From Nitrosopumilus sp. b1 (GTDB taxonomy: Archaea > Thermoproteota > Nitrososphaeria > Nitrososphaerales > Nitrosopumilaceae), in NCBI RefSeq assembly GCF_014078545.1, contig NZ_MU078723.1:213915-277914 (forward strand): a stretch of 64,000 bases of DNA, written 5' to 3'. Of this stretch, positions 15,051 to 23,303 are shown in pieces. Numbering within the stretch: position 1 is the stretch's first letter; each line of letters opens with the position of its first letter. The notes beneath the pieces are model-generated. The model was not told the DNA's origin and ran no database searches. It saw only the letters and a list, made by a program, of their open reading frames with translations. The translations under genes were made by a program, and so were the position numbers.

Positions 15051-15722
15051 CTATGAAAGTTTTCTTTTCACAACGTAAAGTAATGGAATAAACAAAATTA
15101 TCGGAATAGGGATTAGCATTGATAAATAATCTTCAAAAAAGTATTTTGTCTCAAACCATGCCATTGGCAGTACAGTAAAAATGTCAACTGCTGAAAAATC
15201 CTCTATAGTTCCAACTGCAAGGGCATATTTGCCCTGCATTCCCTGAGAATCATAAACTACCAGATAGTACTGGCCATCTTGAGGAATAATGATGTTAATT
15301 TCCTGGCGTTCCCAGTACGTAGCCTGACCAAATGGCTCGTAGAATTCATTTGATGGTATTGCGCCCTCATACTTGGAAATCAATCCTGCGCTTTGGATAA
15401 TTTTTTCAATGTCATTAGTGTCTGAAATTTCTGTACCGCTGAATAATGCAAGATAAGGCTTGTAATTTTCGTATCTGTCAATTTTGGGAATAACTATACT
15501 AGAATAAACAGAATCTCCGGCCTTTGCTTCAAAAGTATAGAATTTTTTTTGATTTGCATCCAAGGTTTCAAAAATAACCCAAGAGATCTTATGGTCAGGA
15601 ATTAACAATGCATTTTCAATTGAGATGTTTTCTTCAGTTGTGGAAAGTGGTTTGTGAGAAAATGCAGGTTGAAGTGTAAATCCAATTATGAATACTATTA
15701 AAACTAAAACTTTTGAATTCAT
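15051..15722 (-). CDS. Secreted, membrane-anchored protein of unknown function
   Basis: A signal peptide (MNSKVLVLIVFIIGFTLQPA, cleavage near residue 22) leads to an external beta-rich domain of about 165 residues. This contains WVIFETL, KFYTFEAKAGDSVYSSIVIP and a C-terminal DGQYYLVVYDSQGMQGKYALAVG block like pre-peptidase C-terminal or jelly-roll folds. One C-terminal TM (about 200-218) ends in VVKRKLS. It is probably anchored to the outside of the cell membrane. Adjacent genes are in the CACTAG regulon, but this promoter shows no element in the right orientation. Confidence 0.72.
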   Translation of the reverse strand: MNSKVLVLIVFIIGFTLQPAFSHKPLSTTEENISIENALLIPDHKISWVIFETLDANQKKFYTFEAKAGDSVYSSIVIPKIDRYENYKPYLALFSGTEISDTNDIEKIIQSAGLISKYEGAIPSNEFYEPFGQATYWERQEINIIIPQDGQYYLVVYDSQGMQGKYALAVGTIEDFSAVDIFTVLPMAWFETKYFFEDYLSMLIPIPIILFIPLLYVVKRKLS

Positions 15723-15770
15723 GCTCTTTCTTGTTTTGTTTGTTAATATAGGAGGTACAAACTTTTCAAA

Positions 15771-15808
15771 GTTGGCACTAGCTATCTACTTTATCACTAT
15801 TCATATAC
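15771..15808 (+). promoter_or_regulatory. Promoter of zinc-ribbon/flavin-binding operon with CACTAG element
   Basis: GTTGGCACTAG (15771-15781), a 19-nt gap and TCATATAC (15801-15808), centred 24-25 nt before the ATG at 15829. Confidence 0.72.
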
Positions 15809-15828
15809 TATAACGAGCATGAATAAGT

Positions 15829-15927
15829 ATGAGTCTGATAGCATTACAAAAATGCAGGGAATGTGGAAAAAGTTTTGAAGAGTGGTCTTGTGATTACTGC
15901 TACTCTAGAAGAGTTTTGAGGGATTAG
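15829..15927 (+). CDS. 32-residue zinc-ribbon micro-protein
   Basis: MSLIALQKCRECGKSFEEWS is followed by a second pair CDYC, making a C2-C2 ribbon with a short basic tail. The TATA box 24-25 nt upstream marks its ATG as the leaderless start of the operon. The stop is 1 nt before the TTG of the flavin-binding gene. Function unknown. Confidence 0.62.
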   Translation: MSLIALQKCRECGKSFEEWSCDYCYSRRVLRD

Positions 15928-15928
15928 A

Positions 15929-16366
15929 TTGCAAGTTCTAATTCAGAAAGATGTAGATTCTCTAATTAACAGCACAAAGATTCCAGTTCGATTATCATGT
16001 ATAATGCCAAATGGGTTTCCTTGTGTACTATCATTGTGGTTTATTTGTGTAGATGGAAAGCTGTGTTGTGCAACACAGGAATCAGCAAAAATTGTAACAT
16101 ATTTGAAAAAAAATAGTTCATGTGCATTTGAGATTGCAGCTGACACCCCACCATACAGAGGAATTAGGGGGTACGGAGTGGCAAAAATTAGAAGAGACAC
16201 CGGAATTGAAATTTTGAATAAATTAATTGACAGATACCTGGAAAATAAAGAATCAAAGTTGGCAAAATTTTTAAGAAAAAATTCTGAAAATGAAGTTGCA
16301 ATAGAGATTACGCCAAGGAGGATTTTCTCATATGACTATTCAAAGCGAATGAGTGATTCAAAATGA
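15929..16366 (+). CDS. Pyridoxamine-phosphate-oxidase-like FMN-binding split barrel protein
   Basis: The 145-residue protein has the pattern of the PNPOx-like family: KIPVRLSCIMPNGFPCVLSLWF, then KLCCATQESAKIVTYLKKNSSC and PYRGIRGYGVAKI. Such proteins bind FMN, F420 or heme and reduce varied substrates. Substrate cannot be predicted. In F420-producing organisms related proteins often use F420, which is a plausible alternative here. TTG start at 15929, coupled to the zinc-ribbon micro-protein upstream and overlapped (ATGA) by the next one. Confidence 0.8.
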   Translation: MQVLIQKDVDSLINSTKIPVRLSCIMPNGFPCVLSLWFICVDGKLCCATQESAKIVTYLKKNSSCAFEIAADTPPYRGIRGYGVAKIRRDTGIEILNKLIDRYLENKESKLAKFLRKNSENEVAIEITPRRIFSYDYSKRMSDSK

Positions 16367-16503
16367 GAGATGAAGGATGTCCCACATGTGGTTCAAAGAA
16401 CTTTGGGACAATAGATATGAAGAGACAAAATGACTCTAGCAAATGGAAGATGCAGTGTTATAATTGTAAGAAATTTTGGTATGAGGTAAAATCTTCCAAT
16501 TAA
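16363..16503 (+). CDS. 46-residue zinc-ribbon protein
   Basis: The ATG at 16363 overlaps the preceding stop (ATGA). MRDEGCPTCGSKNFGTID is followed by WKMQCYNCKKFWYEV, a regular CxxC-CxxC zinc ribbon with Trp/Tyr beside the second knuckle, as in TFIIS- or transposase-like ribbons. Third gene of the operon that starts at 15829. No specific function recognised. Confidence 0.65.
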   Translation: MRDEGCPTCGSKNFGTIDMKRQNDSSKWKMQCYNCKKFWYEVKSSN

Positions 16504-16536
16504 ATTCTAAGAGAATTGGATAGTTCTTGTTTCATA

Positions 16537-16761
16537 CTAGATACAAGAACTGTGATTCTCTTCAGACCAAGATCCTTTGCCACAACGTACACATTGCAAT
16601 GTTATGGGTTTGCTACAAATTCCACATGTTAGCATAACATGTTTTTGGCCTGAACAAAGTATGCATTTGTTGTAAAGTTTTTGCCCTTCTTTTACTGGCA
16701 CACTTTCAACCAGAGTTTCTTCATGCTGGGACTGCCTTGATTTTAAGAGTAGTTGGCTCAT
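16537..16761 (-). CDS. 74-residue protein with two or three CxxC knuckles
   Basis: After a polar N-terminus the protein contains CILC (33-36), CGIC (46-49) and CVRC (57-60), plus a final His-x3-Cys, so two zinc sites are possible. No family is recognised. Its upstream region has only a weak variant of the regulon element (ATACCACAAG) 18 nt before a TATTTTAC box, and the box is closer to the ATG than usual, so membership in the regulon is doubtful. Confidence 0.65.
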   Translation of the reverse strand: MSQLLLKSRQSQHEETLVESVPVKEGQKLYNKCILCSGQKHVMLTCGICSKPITLQCVRCGKGSWSEENHSSCI

Positions 16762-16829
16762 GAAACAATTACGTGAGTAAAATATTAGTGCATACCGTGC
16801 AACTTGTGGTATGCTATTTTCGATTGAGA

Positions 16830-17801
16830 TTATCCTTTAAGATTTGATTCCAAAAATTCTAGCGTCTTTTCCCATGCATCATCTGCTTCTTCAGGGGCAT
16901 ATCGCTCACCGGTAGGGTTTGCAAAAGCATGATCAACATTTGGATATATGTAAATTTCATTCTGGATTTCAAGTGAATCCAAGGTATTTTCAAACTCATT
17001 TACTACACTTGGCGGTATTCCCTGATCAAGTTCTCCAAAGATTCCAAGTACAGGGGCAGACAATGCAGATAGAGTCTCAGATGCAGTAACCAACTTGCCG
17101 TAATAAATTACCGTAGCATCCATTTCTGGATTTATCAGTGCGAGATTTAGCGACTGTGCACCACCAAAGCACCATCCAATAGAGCCAACCATTTGAGCAT
17201 CGTTAGAAAGTTTCAGATACTCTACTGCAGAATTCATGTTCATTATTGCCTTTTCTTGATCAAATGCACTGACTTGAGCCATTGCTGTCTGAGCACTAGT
17301 TGCAACACTTCCATCAAAGAGGTCAACTGCCAAGACAACATATCCATGTGATGCAAGTTTTTCAGCAGTCTCTTTGATGTTTTCATTTAGGCCCCACCAC
17401 TCATGAATTACAATGACGCCAGGAAATGACTCAGATGAAGTGGGTTTTGCAAGGAATCCCAAGTATTCATCATAGTTTACCATACTAGTTGTAACTTTGT
17501 ATTCTCCGTATTTTGTTTCATCAGAGTTTTGAATTGCATCTGGAGCTACATCAGGTAATGAATGAGCACCCCATCCACGCTCTAACAATATTGCAACACT
17601 AGAAGGTTTTACACATGCAGGATTACCATTAGATAATTTGAAGATTAATTCTAATCCTTCAGTGCAAGTAATGCTTGATGGGAACACTCCATCTTGAATT
17701 TGTTTCATTGGCGGTGGAAAATATGCGATTGATTGAGAATATGATAACGGAACTCCACTAAAAATTATCGAAAGTGCAATAATTAGAATAATACTATTCA
17801 T
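16830..17801 (-). CDS. Secreted dienelactone-hydrolase-family protein
   Basis: A signal peptide (residues 1-22, ending SYSQS) precedes a short domain (SSITCTEGLELIFKLSNGN to VKPSSV) seen at the N-terminus of many exported thaumarchaeal proteins, then an alpha/beta hydrolase domain (about 100-323). The nucleophile is Cys in GWCFGG, with Glu in IVIHEWWGLN, Asp in FGELDQGIP and His in NVDHAF, which is the Cys-His-Asp triad of dienelactone hydrolases. Natural substrate unknown; an extracellular ester or lactone is likely. Single gene, ATG start. Confidence 0.88.
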   Translation of the reverse strand: MNSIILIIALSIIFSGVPLSYSQSIAYFPPPMKQIQDGVFPSSITCTEGLELIFKLSNGNPACVKPSSVAILLERGWGAHSLPDVAPDAIQNSDETKYGEYKVTTSMVNYDEYLGFLAKPTSSESFPGVIVIHEWWGLNENIKETAEKLASHGYVVLAVDLFDGSVATSAQTAMAQVSAFDQEKAIMNMNSAVEYLKLSNDAQMVGSIGWCFGGAQSLNLALINPEMDATVIYYGKLVTASETLSALSAPVLGIFGELDQGIPPSVVNEFENTLDSLEIQNEIYIYPNVDHAFANPTGERYAPEEADDAWEKTLEFLESNLKG

Positions 17802-17963
17802 AAGGATAATTCTTTGACAGAGTATTTTATTTTATGTTCTAAAAAATGTCGATTTTGTCATGTTCTATAGGAAGATTATCAATTCAAGCCTCACAAACAG
17901 TAGCAGATTTGTGCGAAATGATCAACATAGGATTAATCTCAAAATTTACTAATACAGGAATTG

Positions 17964-18188
17964 ATGGAGACATCAAAAAAGACCATGATTGGAGTAATAC
18001 TAGGAGTTGCAGTTATTGTAGCTGTGGCATCGTTGATGGTACTTCCATTCTCAGAAGAAGAGGCAGGAGTTCAAAAGATAGCCGAAGAGAATATCAAAAA
18101 ATATCAAGAATCAGAAGACATGATGCTCAAATTAATAGAACAAGAGAAAGAGGAATTATCATACAAACTAGGCGGAAAGTTACCCTAG
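17964..18188 (+). CDS. Small single-TM protein with charged C-terminal helix
   Basis: About 74 residues: a short basic N-terminus (METSKKT), one TM helix (about residues 8-28), and a Glu/Lys-rich amphipathic helix (about 32-65). The ATG at 17964 is used; a TTG directly before it is possible. A longer overlapping frame (17846-18220) is rejected because its composition is unlike a protein. Function unknown. Confidence 0.6.
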   Translation: METSKKTMIGVILGVAVIVAVASLMVLPFSEEEAGVQKIAEENIKKYQESEDMMLKLIEQEKEELSYKLGGKLP

Positions 18189-18289
18189 AGTTTCATAGTA
18201 AAAACTTGAGCGAAATTTAAGAAAATAATAAACGAATTTTAATTTTTGTTGAGTTGCATTTTATCTTTAACGCAAATAATTCTAAATCA

Positions 18290-18673
18290 ATGTCTCAGAA
18301 ACTTGATTATGAAACAAAATTAGGGAGAGTTTTGGCATTAGACGAGAATATCAGATATGCGGCAGTGTGCGACATGGAAGGAAAGATTATGACGTCAAAA
18401 TCAAAAGGAAACTCTGATCTTTATTTGTCTCCAGAAGAAACACAGGAAACACTACTGCATGCAGCAAAGGCATGGAAATCGCGAATGCGTCACTATGACA
18501 AGATTGGAAAAGGACTGTACACATTGGCAGTTTATGAAAAGCTTCGAAGAGTGACAATTCCACTCTCAAGTGGGAACTTGCTGCTAGTCACAATTGACAA
18601 CAAAGGTGGCCAAAAACAGATCATTGATCGAATTCTAAATGAGGTCAACTATGCAGATTACACAGTCGGGTAA
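18290..18673 (+). CDS. Small thaumarchaeal protein, DUF6659-like (second copy)
   Basis: 127 residues from the ATG at 18290. Strand RYAAVCDMEGKIMTSK, a linker with LYLSPEETQETLLHA, then GKGLYTLAVYEKLRRVTIPL and GNLLLVTIDN. The architecture matches the protein at 2465-2830, suggesting a paralogous sensor-like family with a roadblock/profilin-type fold. An upstream TTG at 18254 would add 12 unlikely residues. Single gene, function unknown. Confidence 0.65.
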   Translation: MSQKLDYETKLGRVLALDENIRYAAVCDMEGKIMTSKSKGNSDLYLSPEETQETLLHAAKAWKSRMRHYDKIGKGLYTLAVYEKLRRVTIPLSSGNLLLVTIDNKGGQKQIIDRILNEVNYADYTVG

Positions 18674-18691
18674 TCTGTTTTTCTTTTTTGT

Positions 18692-18973
18692 TTATTCCCC
18701 AGAATCAAAATATATTGAATAGTCACCGGTGTTCTTGAAAATTCTAATGTCCCCACTCTTTAGAGTTTGATGCTCTCGTCTAAAGAAAATATCACACATT
18801 TTTGCAAAAGGCAGTTTCTGTACTTCCTCAACTGTCAGTTTCCCCTGTTTAATCAAATCTCTAAAGTATCCTTTCCTATCTAGATCACGAATATAATTTT
18901 CAACATCAGGAAGATCATCTGAATTTTTTGTTCGAATGATCAAATGATAAGTGTCATCGACAGGGGCATCCAT
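18692..18973 (-). CDS. Unknown 93-residue protein
   Basis: Soluble alpha/beta protein with TYHLIIRTKNSDD at the start, a central charged helix (LTVEEVQKLPFAKMCDIFFRR) and strands IRIFKNTGDYSIYFD at the end. ATG start at 18973. It is convergent with the DUF6659-like gene. No family recognised. Confidence 0.6.
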   Translation of the reverse strand: MDAPVDDTYHLIIRTKNSDDLPDVENYIRDLDRKGYFRDLIKQGKLTVEEVQKLPFAKMCDIFFRREHQTLKSGDIRIFKNTGDYSIYFDSGE

Positions 18974-19100
18974 ACAGTAAACGTTTTCTTCTTTTATTTA
19001 ATGAGTTTCTTAATTCTCAAAGTAGACAATTTTTCAAAAAGTTTTGCATACTGATGAATCATTAGAAAGATCTATATCCAATCACCAAAAATTACGTAGT

Positions 19101-19211
19101 ATGGACTTTACAAAGTATCTTAATTGCCCAAAATGCAAACAGTCAGGATTGTACTGCAAAGAGCATAAAGAAGAAGTAGAAAAGATGCTTGCAGGTTCAG
19201 TTACTAATTAG
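19101..19211 (+). CDS. 36-residue Cys-containing micro-protein
   Basis: MDFTKYLNCPKCKQSGLYCK is followed by EHKEEVEKML, giving CPKC and a Cys-x3-His pair, a plausible zinc site. A TATA box (CTATATCC, about 19072-19079) is centred 25-26 nt before the ATG, as expected for a leaderless transcript in this genome. It ends 5 nt from the convergent gene at 19216. Confidence 0.58.
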   Translation: MDFTKYLNCPKCKQSGLYCKEHKEEVEKMLAGSVTN

Positions 19212-19215
19212 GTGT

Positions 19216-19788
19216 TTAGCTCTTTCCAATCTGGTCTAAAATTTGAGACCACTTCATGTTTTCACCCTTTGCTTGAGCGATAGCATTTTTGTATAAAATA
19301 TCAAAGGCCCATGTGAATATCTCCTTCCAGATCTCTTTGAGGGTCTCCTCCTCAGTCCAGATAACGCTGGTCTTTACAGCATTCATTGCAAAGATATGTC
19401 GTGCATCCTTTGTTGGATCATTTTGCCATTTTGTAATTATCCTGTCACAAAACTCTAGAATCTCGTCTTTTGATAAAGCAAGTTTGCCATCATCATATTT
19501 TGTAGAATTCTCCTTCTCAGAGGACACATCGTTGGTTGATTCATTGGGAATCTCTTCATTCTCAAAAGTTTCTTGTTCAACTCTAGAAGAAATGTCCTCA
19601 ATTGGTTCCTCTTTTGGTTCAGGCTCTGAAAGAATTTCATTTAAGGAATCAGATGGCGTATCAGATTCATGCTGTGGAATAGAGTTTGATAACCCCCTTG
19701 TAAGTTCTGCAAGTTTTTTTCGTTTTTCAGCTAATAGCCGAAACTCTTCATCAATATCATCAATGTTGGAATTATCACTCATGCCCAT
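19216..19788 (-). CDS. Acidic, partly disordered protein (190 aa)
   Basis: Residues 1-30 form a short helix (EEFRLLAEKRKKLAELTRGL). About 30-105 is a low-complexity Glu/Ser/Asn-rich linker. The C-terminal domain (105-190) is helical, with EFCDRIITKWQND and IFTWAFDILYKNAIAQAKGE. No family is recognised; it looks like an adaptor with a flexible linker. ATG start at 19788 (a second ATG two codons later is also possible). Confidence 0.62.
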   Translation of the reverse strand: MGMSDNSNIDDIDEEFRLLAEKRKKLAELTRGLSNSIPQHESDTPSDSLNEILSEPEPKEEPIEDISSRVEQETFENEEIPNESTNDVSSEKENSTKYDDGKLALSKDEILEFCDRIITKWQNDPTKDARHIFAMNAVKTSVIWTEEETLKEIWKEIFTWAFDILYKNAIAQAKGENMKWSQILDQIGKS

Positions 19789-19910
19789 TTCCCACTTTGT
19801 ATAGTATCCTTTATCTTATCAATGAATCGGATGAGTAAAACAGGTTTGTTCCAATTTCGTCTTTGAAATTTGGACACCATCTTAAATATTATCTTGAGGT
19901 ATAAGATATC

Positions 19911-20348
19911 TTGGTAACAGACAAGCCCACACCGAAACCAAAAGAGGATAAAATCTCAATCTGCGATGTAATGAAGAGTAGCACTTCAGAGATTATTCAG
20001 AAGGCAGAGTCACAAGTTCCATTATACATTCAGATGTATTCAGATTATTACAGAGAATATCTTCATTCACTTGATAATGTTTTTGGGACATGCTATATCT
20101 CTGAAAAAGAGTTCTTTGATAATCTAAATTTAGATAAAAACGTGCTAAAGATGTTTAGTGAGGCAAATAAAACTTTCACAAACTTGATGACATCTCAGAT
20201 CGATGTGTATGGTAATTTATTCAAGAACCATCTACAGGTTAGATTAGACACAATACGAACTTGGGATAGTTTCATGAAAATGATGATGGAAAACTATGCC
20301 AAGATGTTAGCAGAGTTTAACAAGACTAATATGACTAAATCAAAGTAA
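19911..20348 (+). CDS. All-helical protein of unknown function, phasin-like in appearance
   Basis: 145 residues, almost entirely amphipathic helix and rich in Met, Tyr, Asn and Phe: a C-terminal block KMMMENYAKMLAEFN follows IRTWDSFM. The shape resembles phasins or PhaE-like helical proteins, but I see no specific signature and do not assign one. TTG start at 19911 is supported by the TATA box CTTAAATA about 25 nt upstream. It precedes the aldehyde dehydrogenase by 14 nt and is probably co-transcribed. Confidence 0.62.
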   Translation: MVTDKPTPKPKEDKISICDVMKSSTSEIIQKAESQVPLYIQMYSDYYREYLHSLDNVFGTCYISEKEFFDNLNLDKNVLKMFSEANKTFTNLMTSQIDVYGNLFKNHLQVRLDTIRTWDSFMKMMMENYAKMLAEFNKTNMTKSK

Positions 20349-20362
20349 TACAAACTCCAACA

Positions 20363-21763
20363 ATGAGTCAAGCACCAAACGTTACTACGATAAACCCAGC
20401 CACTGGAGAGGAGCTAGCAACATATGAAACAATTTCAAAGGATCAAGTTACACATATCATTAAAAAATCAAAGGATGCCTTCCGCGAATGGAAGAAAGAC
20501 TGGAAGAGAAGAACTGAGATTTTACAGATAGTCTCTCAGGAATTAAGAAAGCAATCAAACAAACTGGCAGAAGTTGCTACAAAGGAGATGGGAAAGCCAA
20601 TCAAAGAATCACGTTCCGAATTAATAAAATGTTCTTGGGCAATGGAGTTTTACGCAGATAATGGCCAGGTCTTTCTTAATGATGAAGTCCTAAACACAGA
20701 TGCACGAAAAAGCATCATAGCATTTGAGCCATTAGGAGTAATTGGCAGCATAATGCCATGGAATTTTCCTTACTGGCAAGCTCTTAGATTTGCTGCACCA
20801 TCACTAGCTGCAGGAAACACAATTGTCCTAAAACCAGCTAGTGCAACATTGCAATGCGGCATAGAAATTGAAAACATTCTTGCTGAAGCAGGCGTACCAT
20901 CAGGAGTTTTTCAGACTGCAGTTGGAAATTCCTCAGTTGCAGGACACATATTGGATTCAGATGTTTCAGGAATTACATTTACTGGAAGTACCGAAGTTGG
21001 CATCAAAGTAGGCCAAAAGGCAGCTGGTGGATTAAAGAAATGTGTTCTTGAGCTTGGAGGTAGTGATCCCTTCATTGTTTGTAGTGATGCAGATGTGGAT
21101 AAGGCAGCCGAAGGTGCAGTAAAGGGACGCTTCATAAACTGTGGGCAAAGTTGTGTTGCATCAAAAAGATTCTTTGTTGCAAAAAATGTTGCAGATAGTT
21201 TCATTGAAAAGTTTGTAAAAAATACTGAAAAGCTAAAGGTGGGAGATCCACTATCTGAAGACACAGATATCGGACCACTAGTCAACAAAGGAGGCCTTGA
21301 AACAATCGATGAACAAGTTGATGATGCAAGAAAACATAACGCACAAATTTTGACTGGCGGAGAAAGGATCGGAGATAAAGGATTCTTCTACAAGCCAACA
21401 ATCGTTGGAGGAGTTACAAAAGAGATGAAAGTAGGATACGAAGAAACATTTGGACCAGTTGCAGCAATAACAGTTGTAGAAGATGAAAGAAATGCAATCA
21501 AGTATGCAAATGACACCTGCTTTGGATTAGGCGCAAGCCTTTGGACACAGGATCTTGTAAAGGCAGACAAGTACTCCAGATTAATGGAATCAGGAATGGT
21601 CTCAGTCAACAATGTACTAGTCTCTGATCCACGAATTCCATTTGGAGGAGTAAAAAAGAGCGGTTTTGGAAGAGAGCTATCAAGATACGGAATGCTAGAA
21701 TTTGTCAACATGAAGTCAATCAGGTATTATGACCAGCTAGTAAGAACCCACTTTGTAGAGTAG
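20363..21763 (+). CDS. Aldehyde dehydrogenase, succinate-semialdehyde-dehydrogenase type
   Basis: A 466-residue NAD(P)-dependent ALDH. Catalytic Cys264 lies in NCGQSC and general-base Glu230 in LELGGSDPF, with MPWNFPYWQ and FTGSTEVG of the cofactor site. Overall it is closest in pattern to the short SSADH group (YneI/Sad-like). Such enzymes oxidise succinic semialdehyde to succinate. In the thaumarchaeal 3-hydroxypropionate/4-hydroxybutyrate cycle the reverse-direction semialdehyde-forming steps have been attributed to ALDH-superfamily proteins, so a carbon-fixation role is possible but cannot be decided from sequence alone. Confidence 0.88.
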   Translation: MSQAPNVTTINPATGEELATYETISKDQVTHIIKKSKDAFREWKKDWKRRTEILQIVSQELRKQSNKLAEVATKEMGKPIKESRSELIKCSWAMEFYADNGQVFLNDEVLNTDARKSIIAFEPLGVIGSIMPWNFPYWQALRFAAPSLAAGNTIVLKPASATLQCGIEIENILAEAGVPSGVFQTAVGNSSVAGHILDSDVSGITFTGSTEVGIKVGQKAAGGLKKCVLELGGSDPFIVCSDADVDKAAEGAVKGRFINCGQSCVASKRFFVAKNVADSFIEKFVKNTEKLKVGDPLSEDTDIGPLVNKGGLETIDEQVDDARKHNAQILTGGERIGDKGFFYKPTIVGGVTKEMKVGYEETFGPVAAITVVEDERNAIKYANDTCFGLGASLWTQDLVKADKYSRLMESGMVSVNNVLVSDPRIPFGGVKKSGFGRELSRYGMLEFVNMKSIRYYDQLVRTHFVE

Positions 21764-21875
21764 ATCATAAAAATATACAAAATCGTGCTCAAATTGTTTG
21801 AAAATTGAAACCTTTTGCACCATATCGATAAATTAACAGTTTAAATTCTATTCAAAATCTCATCAGAATAATAGG

Positions 21876-23024
21876 ATGGCTCAGGAAACGCAAGTATCAA
21901 TCATTATTCCAACATATAATGAATCGCAAAACATTAGGCAAATTCTAAAGTCTATTGGGGAGCACATCCCAAAAAACGTTCTAACTGAGGCAATTGTAGT
22001 TGATGATAATTCTCCAGACGGTACTGGAAAAATTGTCGAGGATTATTGGAAGTCAATTAAAGGATTTACAAATTATACAATTAACGTAATTCACAGAAAA
22101 GCAAAAGAGGGCTTGAGTTCTGCGGTCTTAAACGGAATCCAGCATGCAAGGGGAGACACCATAGTAGTAATGGATAGTGACTTTTCTCATCCACCTAGTT
22201 TAATTCCAAAGATGATAGAATCAATAAAATCACAATATGATTTAGTTGTTGCATCAAGATACACCAAAGGAGGCGGAATTCAAGGATGGTCAATCAAGCG
22301 AAAGATCATGAGCAAAGTTGCAACAAAGATTGCAAAATCAGGACTAGGGGTTGATGCACAAGATCCAATGTCAGGATTCTTTGCATTTAGAAAAAATATC
22401 ATAAACGGATTAAAATTTGACACAAAAGGATACAAAATGCTTTTAGAAATTTTGGTTAAACGAAGAGGAGTAAAGATTCACGAAATTCCCTACACGTTTA
22501 TTGACAGAGAGTTTGGCTCAAGCAAGCTTGGTACGTTAACAATCTTGAATTATCTTCGTGATGTTTGGAAGTTATACAGATTTGGAAAACCAGAAAAAGT
22601 AAACGAAAAGAGAGCATCAGTAAAATTCCTTTCAAAGGCTGCGAGATTCTTTACAGTCGGAGCATCAGGACTTGCAGTTAACTTTATTGCATCACTACTA
22701 TTTGCAAGTGGTCCATCAGAGCTTTGGTATCTTCATGCAAACATGATTGGAATTGCATTATCCATGACATCAAACTTTGTCCTTAACAAAGCATGGACAT
22801 TTGGAGATAGAGACTTTGGATTAAAGAGAACAGCAGCACAATATGGAAAGTTTGTTGCGTTTAGCTCATTTGGTGCACTAGTTCAGCTTGGTATGGTGTT
22901 TTATCTTGTAGATAGTAATGGATTATCATATCCAATTGCACTAGTATTAGCAGTAATTACTGCAGCGTTTAGCAACTTTATTCTAAATAAGAGATGGACC
23001 TTTAGAGAAAAGGTCTGGGCTTAA
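21876..23024 (+). CDS. Polyprenol-phosphate mannose/glucose synthase fused to GtrA membrane domain
   Basis: Residues 1-230 are a GT2 glycosyltransferase of the DPM1 type: SIIIPTYNES, VVDDNSPDGTG, VMDSDFSHPP (DxD-type) and DPMSGFFAFRK. Residues about 255-380 form a four-helix GtrA domain (FTVGASGLAVNF, NFVLNKAWTFGD, repeated as NFILNKRWTF). It should transfer mannose or glucose from a nucleotide sugar to a polyprenyl phosphate on the inner membrane face, for protein N-glycosylation or surface glycans. Single gene in this location. Confidence 0.9.
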   Translation: MAQETQVSIIIPTYNESQNIRQILKSIGEHIPKNVLTEAIVVDDNSPDGTGKIVEDYWKSIKGFTNYTINVIHRKAKEGLSSAVLNGIQHARGDTIVVMDSDFSHPPSLIPKMIESIKSQYDLVVASRYTKGGGIQGWSIKRKIMSKVATKIAKSGLGVDAQDPMSGFFAFRKNIINGLKFDTKGYKMLLEILVKRRGVKIHEIPYTFIDREFGSSKLGTLTILNYLRDVWKLYRFGKPEKVNEKRASVKFLSKAARFFTVGASGLAVNFIASLLFASGPSELWYLHANMIGIALSMTSNFVLNKAWTFGDRDFGLKRTAAQYGKFVAFSSFGALVQLGMVFYLVDSNGLSYPIALVLAVITAAFSNFILNKRWTFREKVWA

Positions 23025-23057
23025 TTACTTAAATCAAATTATTCTAGAATACATCTT

Positions 23058-23303
23058 ATGGATATTGGGGATTATTTTGTCAACCCAAATACAGACGGCA
23101 AAGACTGGATAAAGCACAAAATCATGGGACTAAAGTGGGAATTACGTAGAAGTATAGAAGAAGTAGAATTCTTGGCAGAAAAATACCAGATGAAGAAAAA
23201 ATATGATGCTTCAGAAGATGAATTATCAAAGATTCACTCAGAGTTAAGACAGGCTCTTGAAAAATCTAGAGAATTGGCATTTGAGATAAGAAATTTCTCA
23301 TAA
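23058..23303 (+). CDS. 81-residue coiled-coil protein
   Basis: After a short MDIGDYFVNPN start, the chain is one long charged helix (about residues 20-80, with heptads such as LRRSIEEVEFLAEKYQ). A TATA box (CTTAAATC) lies 25 nt upstream of the ATG. The stop overlaps the convergent gene at 23298 by 6 nt. No family recognised. Confidence 0.62.
   Translation: MDIGDYFVNPNTDGKDWIKHKIMGLKWELRRSIEEVEFLAEKYQMKKKYDASEDELSKIHSELRQALEKSRELAFEIRNFS

Noticed and set aside
16777..16813. Possible weak regulon element upstream of the 16537-16761 gene (ATACCACAAG, then TATTTTAC)
   Set aside because: The CACTAG core is altered and the TATA-to-ATG distance is short; not counted among the ten promoters.
17846..18220. 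124-codon frame overlapping the small TM protein gene
   Set aside because: Ser/Arg/Cys-rich low-plausibility composition; the 17964 frame gives a TM plus amphipathic helix.
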